From Apricaphanius iberus (lineage: Eukaryota > Chordata > Actinopteri > Cyprinodontiformes > Aphaniidae), in assembly GCA_028564705.1 (NCBI GenBank), contig JAPXFQ010000074.1:248001-312000 (forward strand): a stretch of DNA of 64,000 bases, in the 5' to 3' direction. Numbering within the stretch: the first letter of the stretch is position 1; each line of letters begins with the position of its first letter. The notes below the pieces were generated by a model. The model ran no database searches. It was given only the letters and a program-made list of their open reading frames with translations, and was not told the origin of the DNA. Positions 1 to 35,023 of this stretch are shown here, piece after piece. The translations under genes and the position numbers were made by a program.

Positions 1-66
1 TAAGTGTGACTTTTCATGGAAAACACAAAATTGTTTGGGTGACCCCAAACTTTTGAACGGTAGTGT
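1..66. mobile_element. Terminal inverted repeat fragment of a fish DNA transposon
   Basis: The first 66 bases end in a motif (CCAAACTTTTGAACGGTAG) that I know as the terminus of an abundant fish DNA transposon, followed by a TA dinucleotide. The rest of the element would lie left of the window. It sits in the crb2 intron downstream of exon g. No coding sequence is visible. Confidence 0.45.
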
Positions 67-698
67 ATGTGGGGTGAAAATCTAACGCTACACATCATTT
101 TGAATACAGAATTTATGTAGTCACTCATGGTGGTGGCAGCTTTGTGCAGTGTGGATAATCAGCAGGGACATAAAGGGAAGATGAATGGAGTGAAATACAG
201 ATAAACCCTAGAAGAAAACCTGCTATAAACTGCAAAAGACTGGCGTCCACCCTCCAGCAGCGCAACACCCCAATATGATACAGTCAGAGCCACGGTTGGA
301 TGGATAAAATCATACTGAGACACACCTAAAATGAGTGCATCTGTAAGTACAGTTAAAGGGGGTTCTAACAAGTACTGATTCAGGGTGAATATTAATGCAC
401 ACTACATATTGATGTTGAAATTTGTGACTACCCTAAAAGTGAAAAAAGGAAAAAGGACTGTATATGATTTGCAAGACATAAGGTTCCATGCTTAGTGATG
501 GTGGTAATTATATCTGAAACTGAGATAAAAACAAGGCAAATGTATGAATTAACACATGACTCTATAAAATCAAGTAAATTCAAATATGGCTTTTCCAGAT
601 CAACCAATAATCCAAGAGTTATTGTTTATCTACTGTGTGAATAATGAGTGTGTCGAATTCAGTTAATTTTAAAGTAGAGAGCAGTACCTCTCCTTTAC
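67..698. other. crb2 intronic sequence, nothing further recognised
   Basis: This is AT-rich non-coding DNA immediately downstream, in the minus-strand sense, of crb2 exon g. The open frames in it are short and resemble no family. The next crb2 exon is not here and must lie left of position 1. Confidence 0.6.
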
Positions 699-23203
<22,505 letters not shown>

Positions 23204-24682
23204 CTAGAATGGAGGGAAACAAAGAAAACAGTAAAATAAGGTAAGAATACATTTTCAGTACATATACATTATTTTAGAATCAATCAATTAAATCAGCAGT
23301 TTGAGTAATTATCATCTGAGAGCCTGTGTGAGCTCTTTGACATTTTTGGTCCTTTAACAAAGGTTTTATAAATAAACAACTGGATAGTTTGTTGATATCC
23401 TTCAGGAGCAAACCCGTAGTGGAATACTGTATATGGAAGAAATGTGGGCTATTTTTTTAAACTCAATATGTTATTTTTATAGATAAATTAGAATTCCAAA
23501 GAAAAGTTAAATTATTTCATAAATATAAGTATATAAATTCTTTACACACAGTGGTCTATGTTTAAAGGGGTTATTTCTGTTTATTTATATGATTTTGTTT
23601 TGAAACCAATGAAGACCCAAAATGTTTTTTTCCAAAAATTACAAAATTACATTGAATTCCCTATAATAGGAAGTTTTAGGACCGAGTGGATTACGTCTTC
23701 GGTCTGCCCTCTAGTAGAGCTGGGACCGCTGCACAGGGGGTTTGGTGAGCTACAGATACAGTCTAGCTACGGCAGAGGGATCCATAAACAGCAGGGAGCC
23801 TCTCATAAACACCGGCTCCTCGCCGCCCTGAGAACGTGACCTGCTCGCCCAGTTTGCGCCGTGAAGGTCCAAGCTTCGCCTGCCAAAACACCAACTACAT
23901 ATCTGAGCAGCTGTCCATCTGTCTGCGGTTCGTAAAAGTTTATAATATTTGAGCAGCGTGGGACGTGGTGCGGGATCGGCAACCAGGAAACCAGGTGAGG
24001 AGGCCGTTTCAAGGCTGACTTCTAGGCCGAGAGATGCTTTTACAGCAACAACGGCTCTTTTAAGAGCCATCCACAAACCTCTTAAGAGCATTCCTGTCTA
24101 AATAGTTTAAGCTATTTATATTTATTTTTTCCTGTCTCTGTATAGAAAACAGCTTGTGTCATGTAGCTCGGGGTGATTAGCCACGATGTTTATCAGTATT
24201 TCCTCCGTGTCCTGTTTAGGCTATGACTCCATGACAGTCGCAGAATCACTGAAACTCTGTCCCCTGATTGGTTGACGCGGTGCGAATTGAAGCTCAGAGT
24301 TCAGATTTTTTCAACTTGAGCAGAATTTTTCATGCGCCGCAAACGCCTCATTTGCACAAATCCTCCACGCAGATCATGCAGAAAAGCGTTTTCGCGACGC
24401 AAATATGCTTCTGATTTGAAGCGGGACTCCCTGCCGCGCGTCATCGTGCTCCTCCATTGACATAACATGTACACCTGACTCGCCGCTCGCTTAATTCCCT
24501 TTTGGTGTGCACGTACAGTTACACCGTCCATAAACATGGTAAGGCACACAAAGTAGATGTCTGAACTGTATAAAAACATGTTATTGGGAGGTGGAGTGGA
24601 AAGAAAAAGTGTTTTGAAGAAAAAGGATTTAAATTATTTCTGGCATCGGTGCTTCAGAGATAGGGATGACATCAGAAGGGAA
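23204..24682. other. Region 5' of crb2 exon a
   Basis: The polypyrimidine tract of the exon a acceptor occupies 23204-23240. The rest holds no recognised exon. Bases 23690-24010 are relatively GC-rich and contain a 113-codon minus frame with no family resemblance. Near 24265 lies TGATTGGTTGACGCGGTGCG, shared with two other places. The first crb2 exon was not found here. Confidence 0.5.
24053..24068 (+). other. Histone-mRNA-type 3' stem-loop without a histone gene
   Basis: GGCTCT, loop TTTA, AGAGCC, followed by ATCCA and preceded by AACAAC, fits the replication-dependent histone 3' stem-loop consensus (GGYYYU, HHUH, ARRRCC, then ACCCA). None of the three plus-strand frames upstream encodes a histone C-terminus. 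It is probably either a chance match or a captured histone 3' end. Confidence 0.4.
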
Positions 24683-25590
24683 TAGGGATGGGTACCGAAT
24701 GACACTGGTTCTGACATAAACGATAGTAACTAGAAAAGTAACCTAAAAAGCAGCGCACATTTCGGTGCGTTATTTCGGTTCTTTTTTTTTTCCGGAGATG
24801 TCAAACACAATGGATTCTGGGAATGCCAACAGCCAAGAGGGATTCCCTATATCACCAGAAAAGGTAAACATAGTTATCTCTTTAAAACTGCTAAATGTTA
24901 GGGTTGTCGAGATTAATGCACCAACACTGGTCGGATAATTCCTAGAATTAACTATTTTCTTTTTTTTTACGCAAGTAAGGCATGCACAGAATACCTCCCT
25001 GTTTGTAATTCAGCCTGCAACACGTCAGCTCTCCTTCCTAACCAGCCAAACTGCAGATTGTTGTGCAGCAGCTTGATTTTGTGATCCTAAATGTTGTGAT
25101 TATATTATTATTGGCATTTTGGCTATGTGTTGCAATATGATAATAAGTTGTCTGTGGGATTTTTCTGTCGGGTGTCAGCTCGTTGTGTGAAGAGCAGAGT
25201 TTAAATGCTCCATATTTATGTTGATATATGCATGTTGGTTCACTGTGTAGCTTCAGTACATTTCATAGTGAGTTACTGCTGTCTTAAAAGTACAAAATAT
25301 TCAGTTAAAGTGATGTTTTTTAACTTAAATTAGTGCTATTAGCGGAAGTAGCTGTGTACATCTTCACAATAAGAAACTTCATTTTCTGTTGTGATGAACC
25401 GGGGTTTTATCTTCTGAGTGTTTAGTTATGGGAAAATGGGAAATTGTGAGATTTGATTACTAAGTCTATATTGCATTTGATTTATGTGCTGTTTAACACA
25501 CACTGCTGATATCCAAATGTTAAGTTTATTCATATATTTTGGTTAGTTCTACCTCTATTTGTTATTATTTTTCATATGAGACCACACATA

Positions 25591-26367
25591 AGCTGTGTTT
25601 CCATTACAAATATTTGCTCAACTTTGTCGATGTTGTCTAAGTGTAGAAAAAACACAGTTTTGCAATTGCGGTGTTTCCATTAAATAACAAACTCAGTTTA
25701 AATCACAAGTTTTCACACGTGTAAGAAAAGTGTTGACAGATGTGAACATTTACAGTAGGTAAATGTAGTATTAAATGCTTGCGTTTCTTTGCCGTTTTGA
25801 AGCTAATGTATTAGTTATGCCTTTATCACGAACCAACTCAGTCTCTTTGTGAACCCAAACATGGCGCAACATCTTTCACCTACTACCAATACTTCGTCTT
25901 TTTCGCTCATAGTAACATCCAGTTGTTGCTCATGTGACTTATGTGATGCGAAAAAGGTGTTTCTAATACTGTTTTGCGAGATATATTAATTTCGATACAC
26001 TCGAAAAAACACTTCATCCAAGCGCAAAAACCTTGTATTGAAAAAGGCAAGTTTTTTTTTTAATTGATGCGTTTCTATTAAAAGGACCAAACTTATATAA
26101 CGCTTCTAGTCATACTGACCACTCAAAGCGCTTTACATTAAAGCTACATTCACACACCGATAGCCAACATAGCGCGGTAGGACGATGTAGAATTTTTGGG
26201 GTTAATTGCCTTGCCCAGTCAACATGTGATTGGAGGAAGCTGGAATTGAACCTACAACCCTCTGATTGCAAGCAAACTACTCTACCACTGAGCCACAGTC
26301 ACCCATTAGACAAATTTGTTTTCGCAACTTCAATTTGCGCAATTTCATAGGTAATGGAAACGCGGCT
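25591..26367. mobile_element. MITE nested in the hAT element
   Basis: Left end AGCTGTGTTTCCATTAC and right end GTAATGGAAACGCGGCT are inverted repeats, flanked by ATA on both sides (25588-25590, 26368-26370). Partial copies of the terminal motif recur inside (near 25670 and 26070). It is interrupted by a SINE. Confidence 0.7.
26085..26302 (-). mobile_element. tRNA-derived SINE (family A), innermost insertion
   Basis: A reverse copy of the SINE at 16245: the minus strand starts GACTGTGGCTCAGTGGTAGA and ends with CGTTATATAAGTTTGG. It lies inside the MITE, which lies inside the hAT element, so it is the youngest of the three. Confidence 0.85.
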
Positions 26368-26877
26368 ATATATTGTAAATTTGATTGTGGAGTTCAAAAC
26401 AAAAATTCAATTGATTTCCCCAATATTTAATTTAAAAAAGAGCAGCTAAATCTATATTTGTCCTTTATGTACACTAAAATGTTTAGCTTTTTTGGTCATA
26501 TTTAGGAATGGTGATTAATTCATAGCTACCATGTGATTAATTGGAATAAAATTTTTAATAGTTTAATCGCCCTACTAAACATTAAAAAATAAGAGGATTT
26601 TTGGAGGAAGTTTGTATGTTTTCCATTCTTTAAGCACTGTTTCGAGCAACTTTTAAGAGCAAGCACCGTTTCAAAAGTACTGCTTTGGTACCAGAATCGG
26701 ATAAAACCTAAATTATACCCATCCCTAGAAGGGAATAGGACTGGACTTGTTGCTCAATGTTTCAAAGGCCTCTTTTTTAGATGCAATAAAATATTTGGAG
26801 GAGCTATACTGTCTGCTGGTGTTGGTCCACTACCAGCTGTATACAAGGACATATCAGAACACTCCATTGTGTACATT

Positions 26878-26879
<2 letters not shown>

Positions 26880-26968
<89 letters not shown>
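26880..26968. repeat. Compound microsatellite (AT)n then (AG)n
   Basis: An AT run to about 26922, a short GTGTATAC spacer, then an uninterrupted AG run of about 38 bases. Confidence 0.95.
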
Positions 26969-26969
<1 letters not shown>

Positions 26970-28049
26970 CTTTAAAAATAAAGAAATTAAGTTTTAGTAT
27001 TCTCAACATTCTCCAGCGTTAATGGATGGAACTGTATTACACTTTTTTTTCCGCCATCAACATCTGAACTTATAGCTTGTCAATGAGCTGATCTGCTGTC
27101 CCTGACAAAAAAAAAAAAATTGTATGAAAAATCTTTGTTTAGCTGTATGACCCAGTTACTTGCAAAATAACGTACGTCTTAGCCAACTACATTTAACTGA
27201 TGACCTCACAACACAGTAATTTATTTTGTTTGGGTTTTACAAAACAAGAATTGCAAGCAGTTATTTAAGAGTATATAGGAGCACTTTTATAGTTATACAA
27301 AATAATCACACTTTTATGTGTGAAACATTAATTAAATAACTTAGTTGAACAGCAGAAACTCAATTGTTGAAATTGTAAATTTATGCTGTTAAGATCAAAT
27401 AAAAATATAGTAACAATAAACAGTTCTCATGTCAGTTCACTCTGGTACTTTCCTCTAGGCTTTATGCCCAATAAAAATTAAACATTGCTGACATGTTATG
27501 GAGTATGCACAAGTCCGGTTTGCTTTTTAAATGCTAAATAATATAATTAAAGATAATTATGCTTATTACTTTCAGTCCTACTGTAGGTGCTTAGGATTAT
27601 GTTTTGATATTCTTCTGCTAATGCAGTAGTCTGCTTACTGCTTTAACACCTGGAGAGACTTAGAAACCAATCTGATGATGAAGAATTACAAGCACCTCTT
27701 TTCATGGCACTTATGTCTGCAGCAGATGGTGTTAAACTTAAACCTATTACTGTGTCTGTGTCAACAATGAAAGTTTTACCCCCACTTCATTTAATGTAAG
27801 ACAGTAGAAAATAATGACAGTCATACACCGAGTATAGTCCACGGCTTCTAATCAAATTAGTGAAAAACTGGGTCATTCTCTGAAACACAGCAATTTCAGC
27901 ATGGTTTCATGACAGGTTGCCCACCATTCATGAAATTTCCTCATTCACAGTCAGTGGTAGTATAACAAAACTCAGGTGGGAAGTGGTGGGACATACTGTT
28001 TTCTGAATTGCTAAAAAGTAAACTCCATTCTCTAAATCAAATTTTCAGT
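26969..28049. other. Unassigned AT-rich DNA
   Basis: No gene, RNA or repeat was recognised. Confidence 0.45.
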
Positions 28050-28255
28050 ATGGGAATGGCCCCTCTCTGCTCGAATACAATTGAGCAGCAGTGCACAAAG
28101 CAAGGTCCATAAAGACATGGATGAGACGGTTTGGTTTGGAAGAACTTGGGTGGTCTGCAAAAAGTCCTGACCTCAATCTAACAGAACACCTTTGGGATGT
28201 ATTAGAGTGTGACTTTGAGCCAGGCATTCTTGTTCAACATCAGTATGTTTAAACG
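28050..28255 (+). mobile_element. Decayed Tc1 transposase relic
   Basis: The DNA reads AAGCAAGGTCCATAAAGACA ... AAAGTCCTGACCTCAATCTA ... GAACACCTTTGGGATG. This is the second-Asp to catalytic-Glu stretch (SPDLN.. EHLWD) of a familiar fish Tc1 family, with several stops. No termini were found. Confidence 0.7.
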
Positions 28256-28649
28256 ATTATCAAAATTTCCCATAAACTAGGGTGACCAAACATTCTCCTT
28301 GATTGACGAAAATCTCTGGGTTTTCGTTCCACGGAAAAATCACAACTAGTATATCATACCAGTGCAGATTGATCACTGAACACTCAAGTTGGTGGCACAA
28401 ATATTATTGCATAATCTGTCATATGGAACCAAATACTATTTAAAGGCTGTATAATGTGAGTTGAAGACAACAAAAAACAACTAAAAACTGAACCATGTAC
28501 CTTGTATAAACTTTCTCTGTGAAACTGCTGATATTTAAGATCGGGCGAAACGAACCCAGCCAGCAGTTCCACGTCAAAGTCGGAAGCCCACATACATGAT
28601 CAACATGATCAACTCCGCCGGAAAACTTCAGGTAAACGTCGGCCTTGCG
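28256..28649. other. Unassigned DNA
   Basis: Nothing recognised between the Tc1 relic and the LINE. Confidence 0.4.
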
Positions 28650-30256
28650 TTCTCTCAATGGAAATAACTAAAGAGAGACTGAACAAGTATCAATTAACCT
28701 TAAAGGATGCAAGTGAATCATTCTCCTCTGAGATTATCCACAGAAACAACAATTATGCAACATTATTTGCTACAGTAGAGAGATTAACTACCCCTCCTGT
28801 AACAGTAGACCCCGCACTAAGCTCCACCAGGGCCTGCAATGAATTTGCCAGCTTCTTTACTGAAAAGATCTTGAAAATCAGAAGGTCAATTAGTACATTC
28901 GTTTCACCCCCGATACTAACGTTAAGCCCAGCTAACACCCATGCAGAGAAAATGTCTGATTTCCAAAAAAATAAACCAATCAAGCTTTGACGAAATCAGT
29001 GACAAACTAAGCTCTGCCACCTGCTACTCAGATGTCTTACCAACAGTTTTTCTTAAAAAGGTCCTCCCAGCCATCAAAATAATTAACTCATCCCTCAAAT
29101 CAGGTGTTTTCCCCCAAGCCTTAAAAATAGCAGTTATCAAACCAATACGAAAGTAGAAAAACCTAGATAGTACGTTAATGCGAAACTACAGACCAATCTC
29201 TAATCTCCCATTTATTGGCAAAATTATAAAAAAAAGCTGTGTTCCAACAGTTAAACAGCTTCCTAACAACGAACAAAGGCTTTGATATTTATCAGTCTGG
29301 TTTTCGTAAGCACCACAGCACCGAAACTGCCCTCGTCAAAGTTTTCAATGATATCCGTATAAAAACTGACTGGTACAGCACTCGACCGGTTCAAATCCTA
29401 CCTCAAGAACAGCAACTTCTTTGTGTCAATTAGCCAAGTCTCATATCAAAACACAGAAATCACATGGGGGGTCCCACAGGGCTCCATCCTAGGGCCCTCG
29501 TATTTAGCATTTACATGCTCCCACTAAGCCAGATTATAACCACCAATAATTTCAACTACCACAACTATGCTGATGACACCCAACTTTATATCTCAATCTC
29601 ACCAGGTAATGTTGAACCCATCCAAATCCTCAACAAATGCATTGAACAAAACAGCTGGATGTCCCATAATTTCCAACTGAACAAAAACAAAACTGAAGTA
29701 CTTATGACCCCAAAAAGATTGATTAAATATCAGTAAACAACTTAAACTGGTCCAACTAGAAACTACTGACCAGGGCAGAAATCTGGTGTAATAATGGACT
29801 CAGACCTGAACTTCCAAGGTCACATAAAGGCAATAACAAGGTCAGCTTTATATCACCTCAGGAACATATCTAGGATTAAAGAACTAATGACACAAGGAGA
29901 CCAGAAACTGCAGAGACACTGAACTCTTTTAAAATAAAATAAAAACATCCCTATTTAGACTAGCTTATGAGTAACTGATCCTGTTATTGCTTACACTCAG
30001 TTTCTAATGATTTCTTGTCTGTCTGTTTTTAATTTTCATACAAATTATTATTTTTGATCAAATGCTAAATGCATTGTTTCATTGTGTATGCTTTCTTGTA
30101 TTTTAATATTTCTAGATGATTATAAATGTTTGTTTAAGCCTTCTTTTAATGACTATTTGTTTTAATTTTCACATTTTTCTAATCCTGTAAAGCACCTTGA
30201 ATTTCCTTGTGTTGAAAGTGTGTCATACAAATAGATTTACTTTGTCTTACCTTACC
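28650..30256 (+). mobile_element. 5'-truncated L2-like LINE with broken reverse transcriptase
   Basis: Plus-strand frames give, in order, the linker before the polymerase (ATVERLTTPPVTVDP), ALKIAVIKP, NYRPISNLPFIGK, IYQSGFRKHHSTETALVKV, a deletion, [10 protein letters not shown] in a shifted frame, and [16 protein letters not shown] with the catalytic YADD intact. The 3' UTR ends AAGCACCTTGAATTTCC near 30200. The deletion near 29370 removes the first catalytic motif (AAFDT region), so the enzyme cannot work. Confidence 0.85.
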
Positions 30257-31074
30257 AGCAAAGTCTAAGGAAACACGCTGAGGTCGCATGCTTTCTGCTG
30301 AACATGTAACACCATTCACCATAATGTTTTTCTTTCAAACTAGCACCAGTCGTATACCAGTGAGATAGTGGAAAACTACCCTGAAATCAGTCTTTTTTTT
30401 TCAATGAGCTCATTCCGTCTAACATTACAGCTTATTCATTTAAAAAAAACAACTGAATAATATCACTAACCTACAAAATGATGAAAACGTCCGGCATTCA
30501 TAAATGTAGTTGTTTTACACATTTACCTCTTCGCTCGCTGCCTGTGATGAAAGAGAGTCTGGTAGATTTGTCATTACGCTGCATATATGATTTAGCTGGA
30601 GGTTGAATCATCTGGCGTTGTAGTAGTAGTAGTTAAAATTTACCACTGCACTGTTGGTTGGGTGAATAAAAGCTTCCCAGTTACATGGCAAACACCCAGC
30701 TTCTCTGCTATCAGCATCATCATCAATAGCAGTAACAATGCATTTTTGTCTTCCATCTAACACCTTTTGCATTGTAAGCACCTTAACACCTCCACTTCCT
30801 TTCAGTGGCATCTCCCATCACTTCCACCTAACACCAAACCTTCCTTCTCACATCAGTGTCTCACTTCTCCTCTGATCACTTCCCTCCTTTTTATACCTCA
30901 TAAAGCCTGGGAGGTTCCATGTTCGTTACATCGCCAACATTTAAATTTACATTATTAAGCAACACTGGATAGACGTGATTTTAGCGGATTTAACTCAGAA
31001 AATTTCAGACTAGATCTGAATGTTAAAAGACACAAATATTTACTGTAAAAATATATTTGTGTATATTTGATTAG
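30257..31074. other. Unassigned DNA
   Basis: No gene or repeat was recognised. A short GTA run occurs at 30619-30633. Confidence 0.4.
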
Positions 31075-31445
31075 AGGGTCCTGCAAATATATTCATACAC
31101 CTTGCACTAGCTAACTTTTTATTGTGTCCCATTGGAAGCACAAACTTTAATGTAATTTATATTTCATGGGATAGACATAATGTTTTACATATTTGTAGAA
31201 TTCTTTAATGTTTTTACAGATAATTGTAAAAAGTGTGAAATGCACATTTATTGAGGCCCCTGAGTCCATACCAAGTGTGCTGAAGTTACAGCAGCAGGTC
31301 TTTTGTTGCACATTTCTATCAGCTTTACACATTACACTGAAGTTTTTGGGAGGTTTTCTTTTGCAAAAAAGCTCAATCTTCATCAAATTGCATCTGTCAA
31401 CGATAATTTGCAAATTTTACCATAGATTTTCAATTGGCCCTTGTT
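31075..31445 (-). mobile_element. Tc1 terminal and N-terminal relic
   Basis: Bases such as GCAAATATATTCATACACCTTG, GGGATAGACATAATG and CAAAAAAGCTCAATCTTCAT follow the order of a common fish Tc1 family from its terminal repeat into the transposase start, on the minus strand. It breaks off at about 31445. The same terminal region survives at 10830-10985. Confidence 0.6.
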
Positions 31446-34400
31446 TACACATGGCAGAGTATCTCACAAAACAGGTAATTTTCTACAAATTGGTCTGTCA
31501 TTCACATGGAAATGCAGATTTATGGAATGAAAAAGAATTCTTTTAAAAAACCTCTGTCCAAAGTGAAGATTTTTTAATTCCCTGTTGTAAGCATTTTCTT
31601 TTGGACATAAATAACCAGGTTCCTAGGTTTTGCAACATCCGTGCTTACGGCTAAAATGCTCTCACATAACATTTGCGCGCTGTGTAAACAGCATGGACGC
31701 CCTCAGAGATGTGATGGCATTTTTGATTGTCAAACTTGCTTTTTGCTTGCTCTTTTTTACAAGTTTTTACTGCTTTCTATGTAGAAAATTATTTCATTTT
31801 GATGGGATTTGGGGGAACTACTGCCACCTACAGGTTTGGCATGCCTAAGAATGTGCTTAATAATGCACTTAGGTGCTCCAGTTTAATCTCATGAATCCTG
31901 TCGAAGGGATCTTAAAGGCAGCAAGGATTTCCTCACTCTTCACCTCGTCATCCAAGCTCAATCAACCCCTCACACATTCCAGGGCGATGATAACAGCCCC
32001 TCCCACATCCACCCATGGGTTCCGTCACTAAGCACTTCATAGATCACTGCTGCAGCCCAACAGAGTTCATACCTGGCACTGAGTGGTACCAGCGTCTTAA
32101 ACCAGCTGTCACACTAAGCAGAGTCCCAGCCTGTTAGCAGGTAGAAGGATGTCAGGATCAGACAGCTGACGCTCACCAGAGATCTCAGCATATCTCTTAG
32201 AGGTCGGTGGGGGGCTTTGTTTGACCCAACACATCACTCCCTCTGCTGTGAGAAGGACCAACAGAATCACTTTTAAAGCGTTTCCTTCGACTCACTACTC
32301 AAGAAGTGTTTTTTCGTGATCTCCCATATTTAGATTTACTGGATTATTAAAGCATGTTTTTGAGAAAATAGGATATCAGAAAATCACAGATCAGCTCTAT
32401 CTCACCTCGACTAAAACACTTCTCATTCCTTCATAAACAAAAACAGCCCAGTTAGAACAGCAGAAAGTCTGAACTGAATGTCACTGGACTGAATGGAATG
32501 AAGAGGATTGGACTTTGTTTCACTTTCAGACTCGAGATCCCATTTTTTTTAGATGGTGTTGATCCACCAAAGTGAATTGAATGGATTTGATTTGAGTTGA
32601 GCTGCACTGAACCAAATTTAACAGAATTGAATTCATTCTACCTGTCCTGAACTGAACCGATTTTAAGTAGCTATAGGTGAAAGTGGTCACGCCAAGTCTA
32701 GACAGTCACGCTGCCGAAGAAGAATCAGCGCTGTGACTCCCAGAGAAAGGGAAGCCCCAGGATAACACACGTTAAGCTCAGAGGAATTTTATTGAATCAC
32801 CGCATGAGACTGGCAGCTCCACCAGGGTTCAGCTTTGTCTTCTAGAGGCTCCACAGCAGGTGGCTGCTTTGTTTTATATCGGGGAAATAATGCCCAAATC
32901 CTTTTGGACCCAGTCAGAGTCTGAGACGAACATCCTTTTGTCTTCTGTGAGAGCCTTGTGTTTCATGTTGGCGGCAGAATATGGGTTTTATTTATTCTAG
33001 GAATGTCTGACATTCATCTTTGTTGTTCCAGTTAAGGAACTTTAGAGTTTTGTGGAGATTAGATATTATAGTCTGGAGAGTCTGTTCTAGTTCCTTCCTC
33101 AGTGCCTCTCTCTTAAAAAAATACTAGCGTTTTGCATTTGAATTACTGTTATGGTATCAACCCAGATTATCTTGAAATTAGTCACAGTTTCACACTGAGA
33201 TGCTGAAACTGGCCTGAACAATTCACATGTCTCTGGTGGATGAACTGTGTGGAAATGACAGCACTTTCAGTAGAAACTCTGTCGAGAGTCTTACATCTTT
33301 ACAGCTACTGTTGTACAAGGTAGGACTTTGTGTAGGCTTAGCATTCTGAATTTAATCAACTATTGTTGAATAACTTTTTTACAATTTCATGTTCTTATAT
33401 TGTCTTTAATTTTCTTCTTATAATCTCTTTGCATGCACGCCTTTTCCTTTAAAACATCCGGGGTACATACCCTCGGCTCTCTCCATGCTCCTTAACGTCC
33501 ATTGACCCCTCTTTTCAAAACCAAGACAAAAAAACTGTGCAGCGGTGCAGCTGGATGCCTAACACGTTACCATGGTGACCCAAACAATGCCACCAAGACC
33601 CAATCACTGCATTCGGCGGGCCACCGCTCAAACGAGCCTCAGACGCCGCACACAAGCAAAGGTCACGGGAAAAATGGGTCAAGAGAGTTTGATAAAGCTA
33701 CTGGGCTTGACTGACCACCACGCCAACACACACACACACATAACCTGGGTCAGCAGCGCACATGCTGCAGATCAACACAAACCACTAAGTCATGAGGAAA
33801 TGTCAAAGGATGTTAAACTTGTTTTTCATGTGCAATATTTTTTCTAAAAGTAGGTAGTTTGTTATTATAGTCATGTAATATTTACCCAGAGGAAACCTAT
33901 TGGTAGAATATAGATATTTTTCTAAACTAGTTATAAAACTAGAATTTACTGTTGTTTTACAGAAAAGTTGGGCCAAAGATACAGAGATATGCTAGTTTAT
34001 ACAAAGTCTAGTCTACATATGGACTTACCAGAGCACCTGGAAACCCTGCTCTGATGTGATGAGTTGCATTAAACACAGTGCTGAAGCTGTTGTAGGAAAC
34101 AAAAACCTACCTAGTTTAAACATCATCATTGTGATCAGCACCGTCCTCTGATATCTGGACCAAACTCTGCCAGACTCCATAGTGAACAGGCTGCTGATGT
34201 CTCCAGTCAGTGCAAACAGATGAGGTGACTCCACAGGTTCTCCATCCAAGCTGCTTCAGGTTAGCTGCAGATAGCGAACTGCAGCAACTCCATGCTGGAC
34301 CACTGAGACTCTGAGTGGGAGTCTGTGTGGGAGAGTTTTGGGGTTTGTGTATGTGTGTGTGTATGAGTGTGTGTGTCTTAAGAGACCAAGCAGGGATGGA

Positions 34401-34860
34401 GTAAGGCAGCATAATCACCCTGCAGAGAATGAAGGATGGAAACCAAGGGATGGAGTCAAGGATTGGATTCATTTATTCATTGTTTCTCCTGACGCTGGTT
34501 GACAGTTGGAGCCAATATCTAATCTCTACAGGACCTTAAATGAACTCTATGGTTTGTCTATGCGGGCTGCTGCAGATCTTCAGCAAATTTTGATTGGTTT
34601 TCTACTGATCATGTTTACAAGTGTTAAATTATTTGCTTTAAAATATTTGAAGTAAGTTATTTTTTTTTATGTGGGGTGAAGAGAAAGATTAATAAGAACA
34701 AAAAGCAAAAAAACAAAAACAACAAAAAAACATCTGAGTGCCGCAAATTTTCTGTTGTCTTCTAAGCTATATTTCAGCTGGTTAAACAATGTTTAGTTCG
34801 GATAATTTTTTTATCTATCAAGGTTTTCTAAATCTTTCAAATGATAGTTCAGTTCTATAC
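31446..34860. other. Long unassigned region
   Basis: About 3.4 kb without a recognised gene. Irregular repeats of GAACTGAA and GAATTGAA occupy 32465-32665. A CA run lies at 33726-33740. The frames present are short and unlike known proteins. It could hold unique regulatory DNA, but nothing in the sequence proves it. Confidence 0.4.
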
Positions 34861-35023
34861 TGTGATGAATGATAATAATAATAATACTAATAATAATAAT
34901 ACATTTTATTTAAACAGCACCTTTCTGAACACTCAAGGTCACTTTACAGTCATAGATAAAATACACAACAATAACAGACAGAACAATATAAAAAAAACAA
35001 ACAGAGTGGAGCAAAGGGAGTAG

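Larger units (their letters stand above)
24683..26727 (+). mobile_element. hAT-type element, non-autonomous, with nested insertions
   Basis: Termini TAGGGATGGGTA and its inverted partner TACCCATCCCTA are flanked by a perfect 8-bp duplication GAAGGGAA (24675-24682 and 26728-26735), the hAT signature. Near 24799 an ATG opens MSNTMDSGNANSQEG and reaches a good splice donor (AAAAG|GTAAAC), like the first exon of a hAT transposase. No transposase domain follows. The body contains a further MITE and a SINE. Confidence 0.88.

Noticed and set aside
23204..23252. crb2 signal peptide encoded directly upstream of EGF1
   Set aside because: The hydrophobic codons coincide with a textbook polypyrimidine tract and AG acceptor, and all other crb2 exons start the same way in phase 1. 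Kept only as an open question in the findings.
23750..24091. 113-codon minus-strand frame as a gene
   Set aside because: No recognisable domain or splice context; it overlaps the histone-type stem-loop region and is likely chance in GC-richer DNA.
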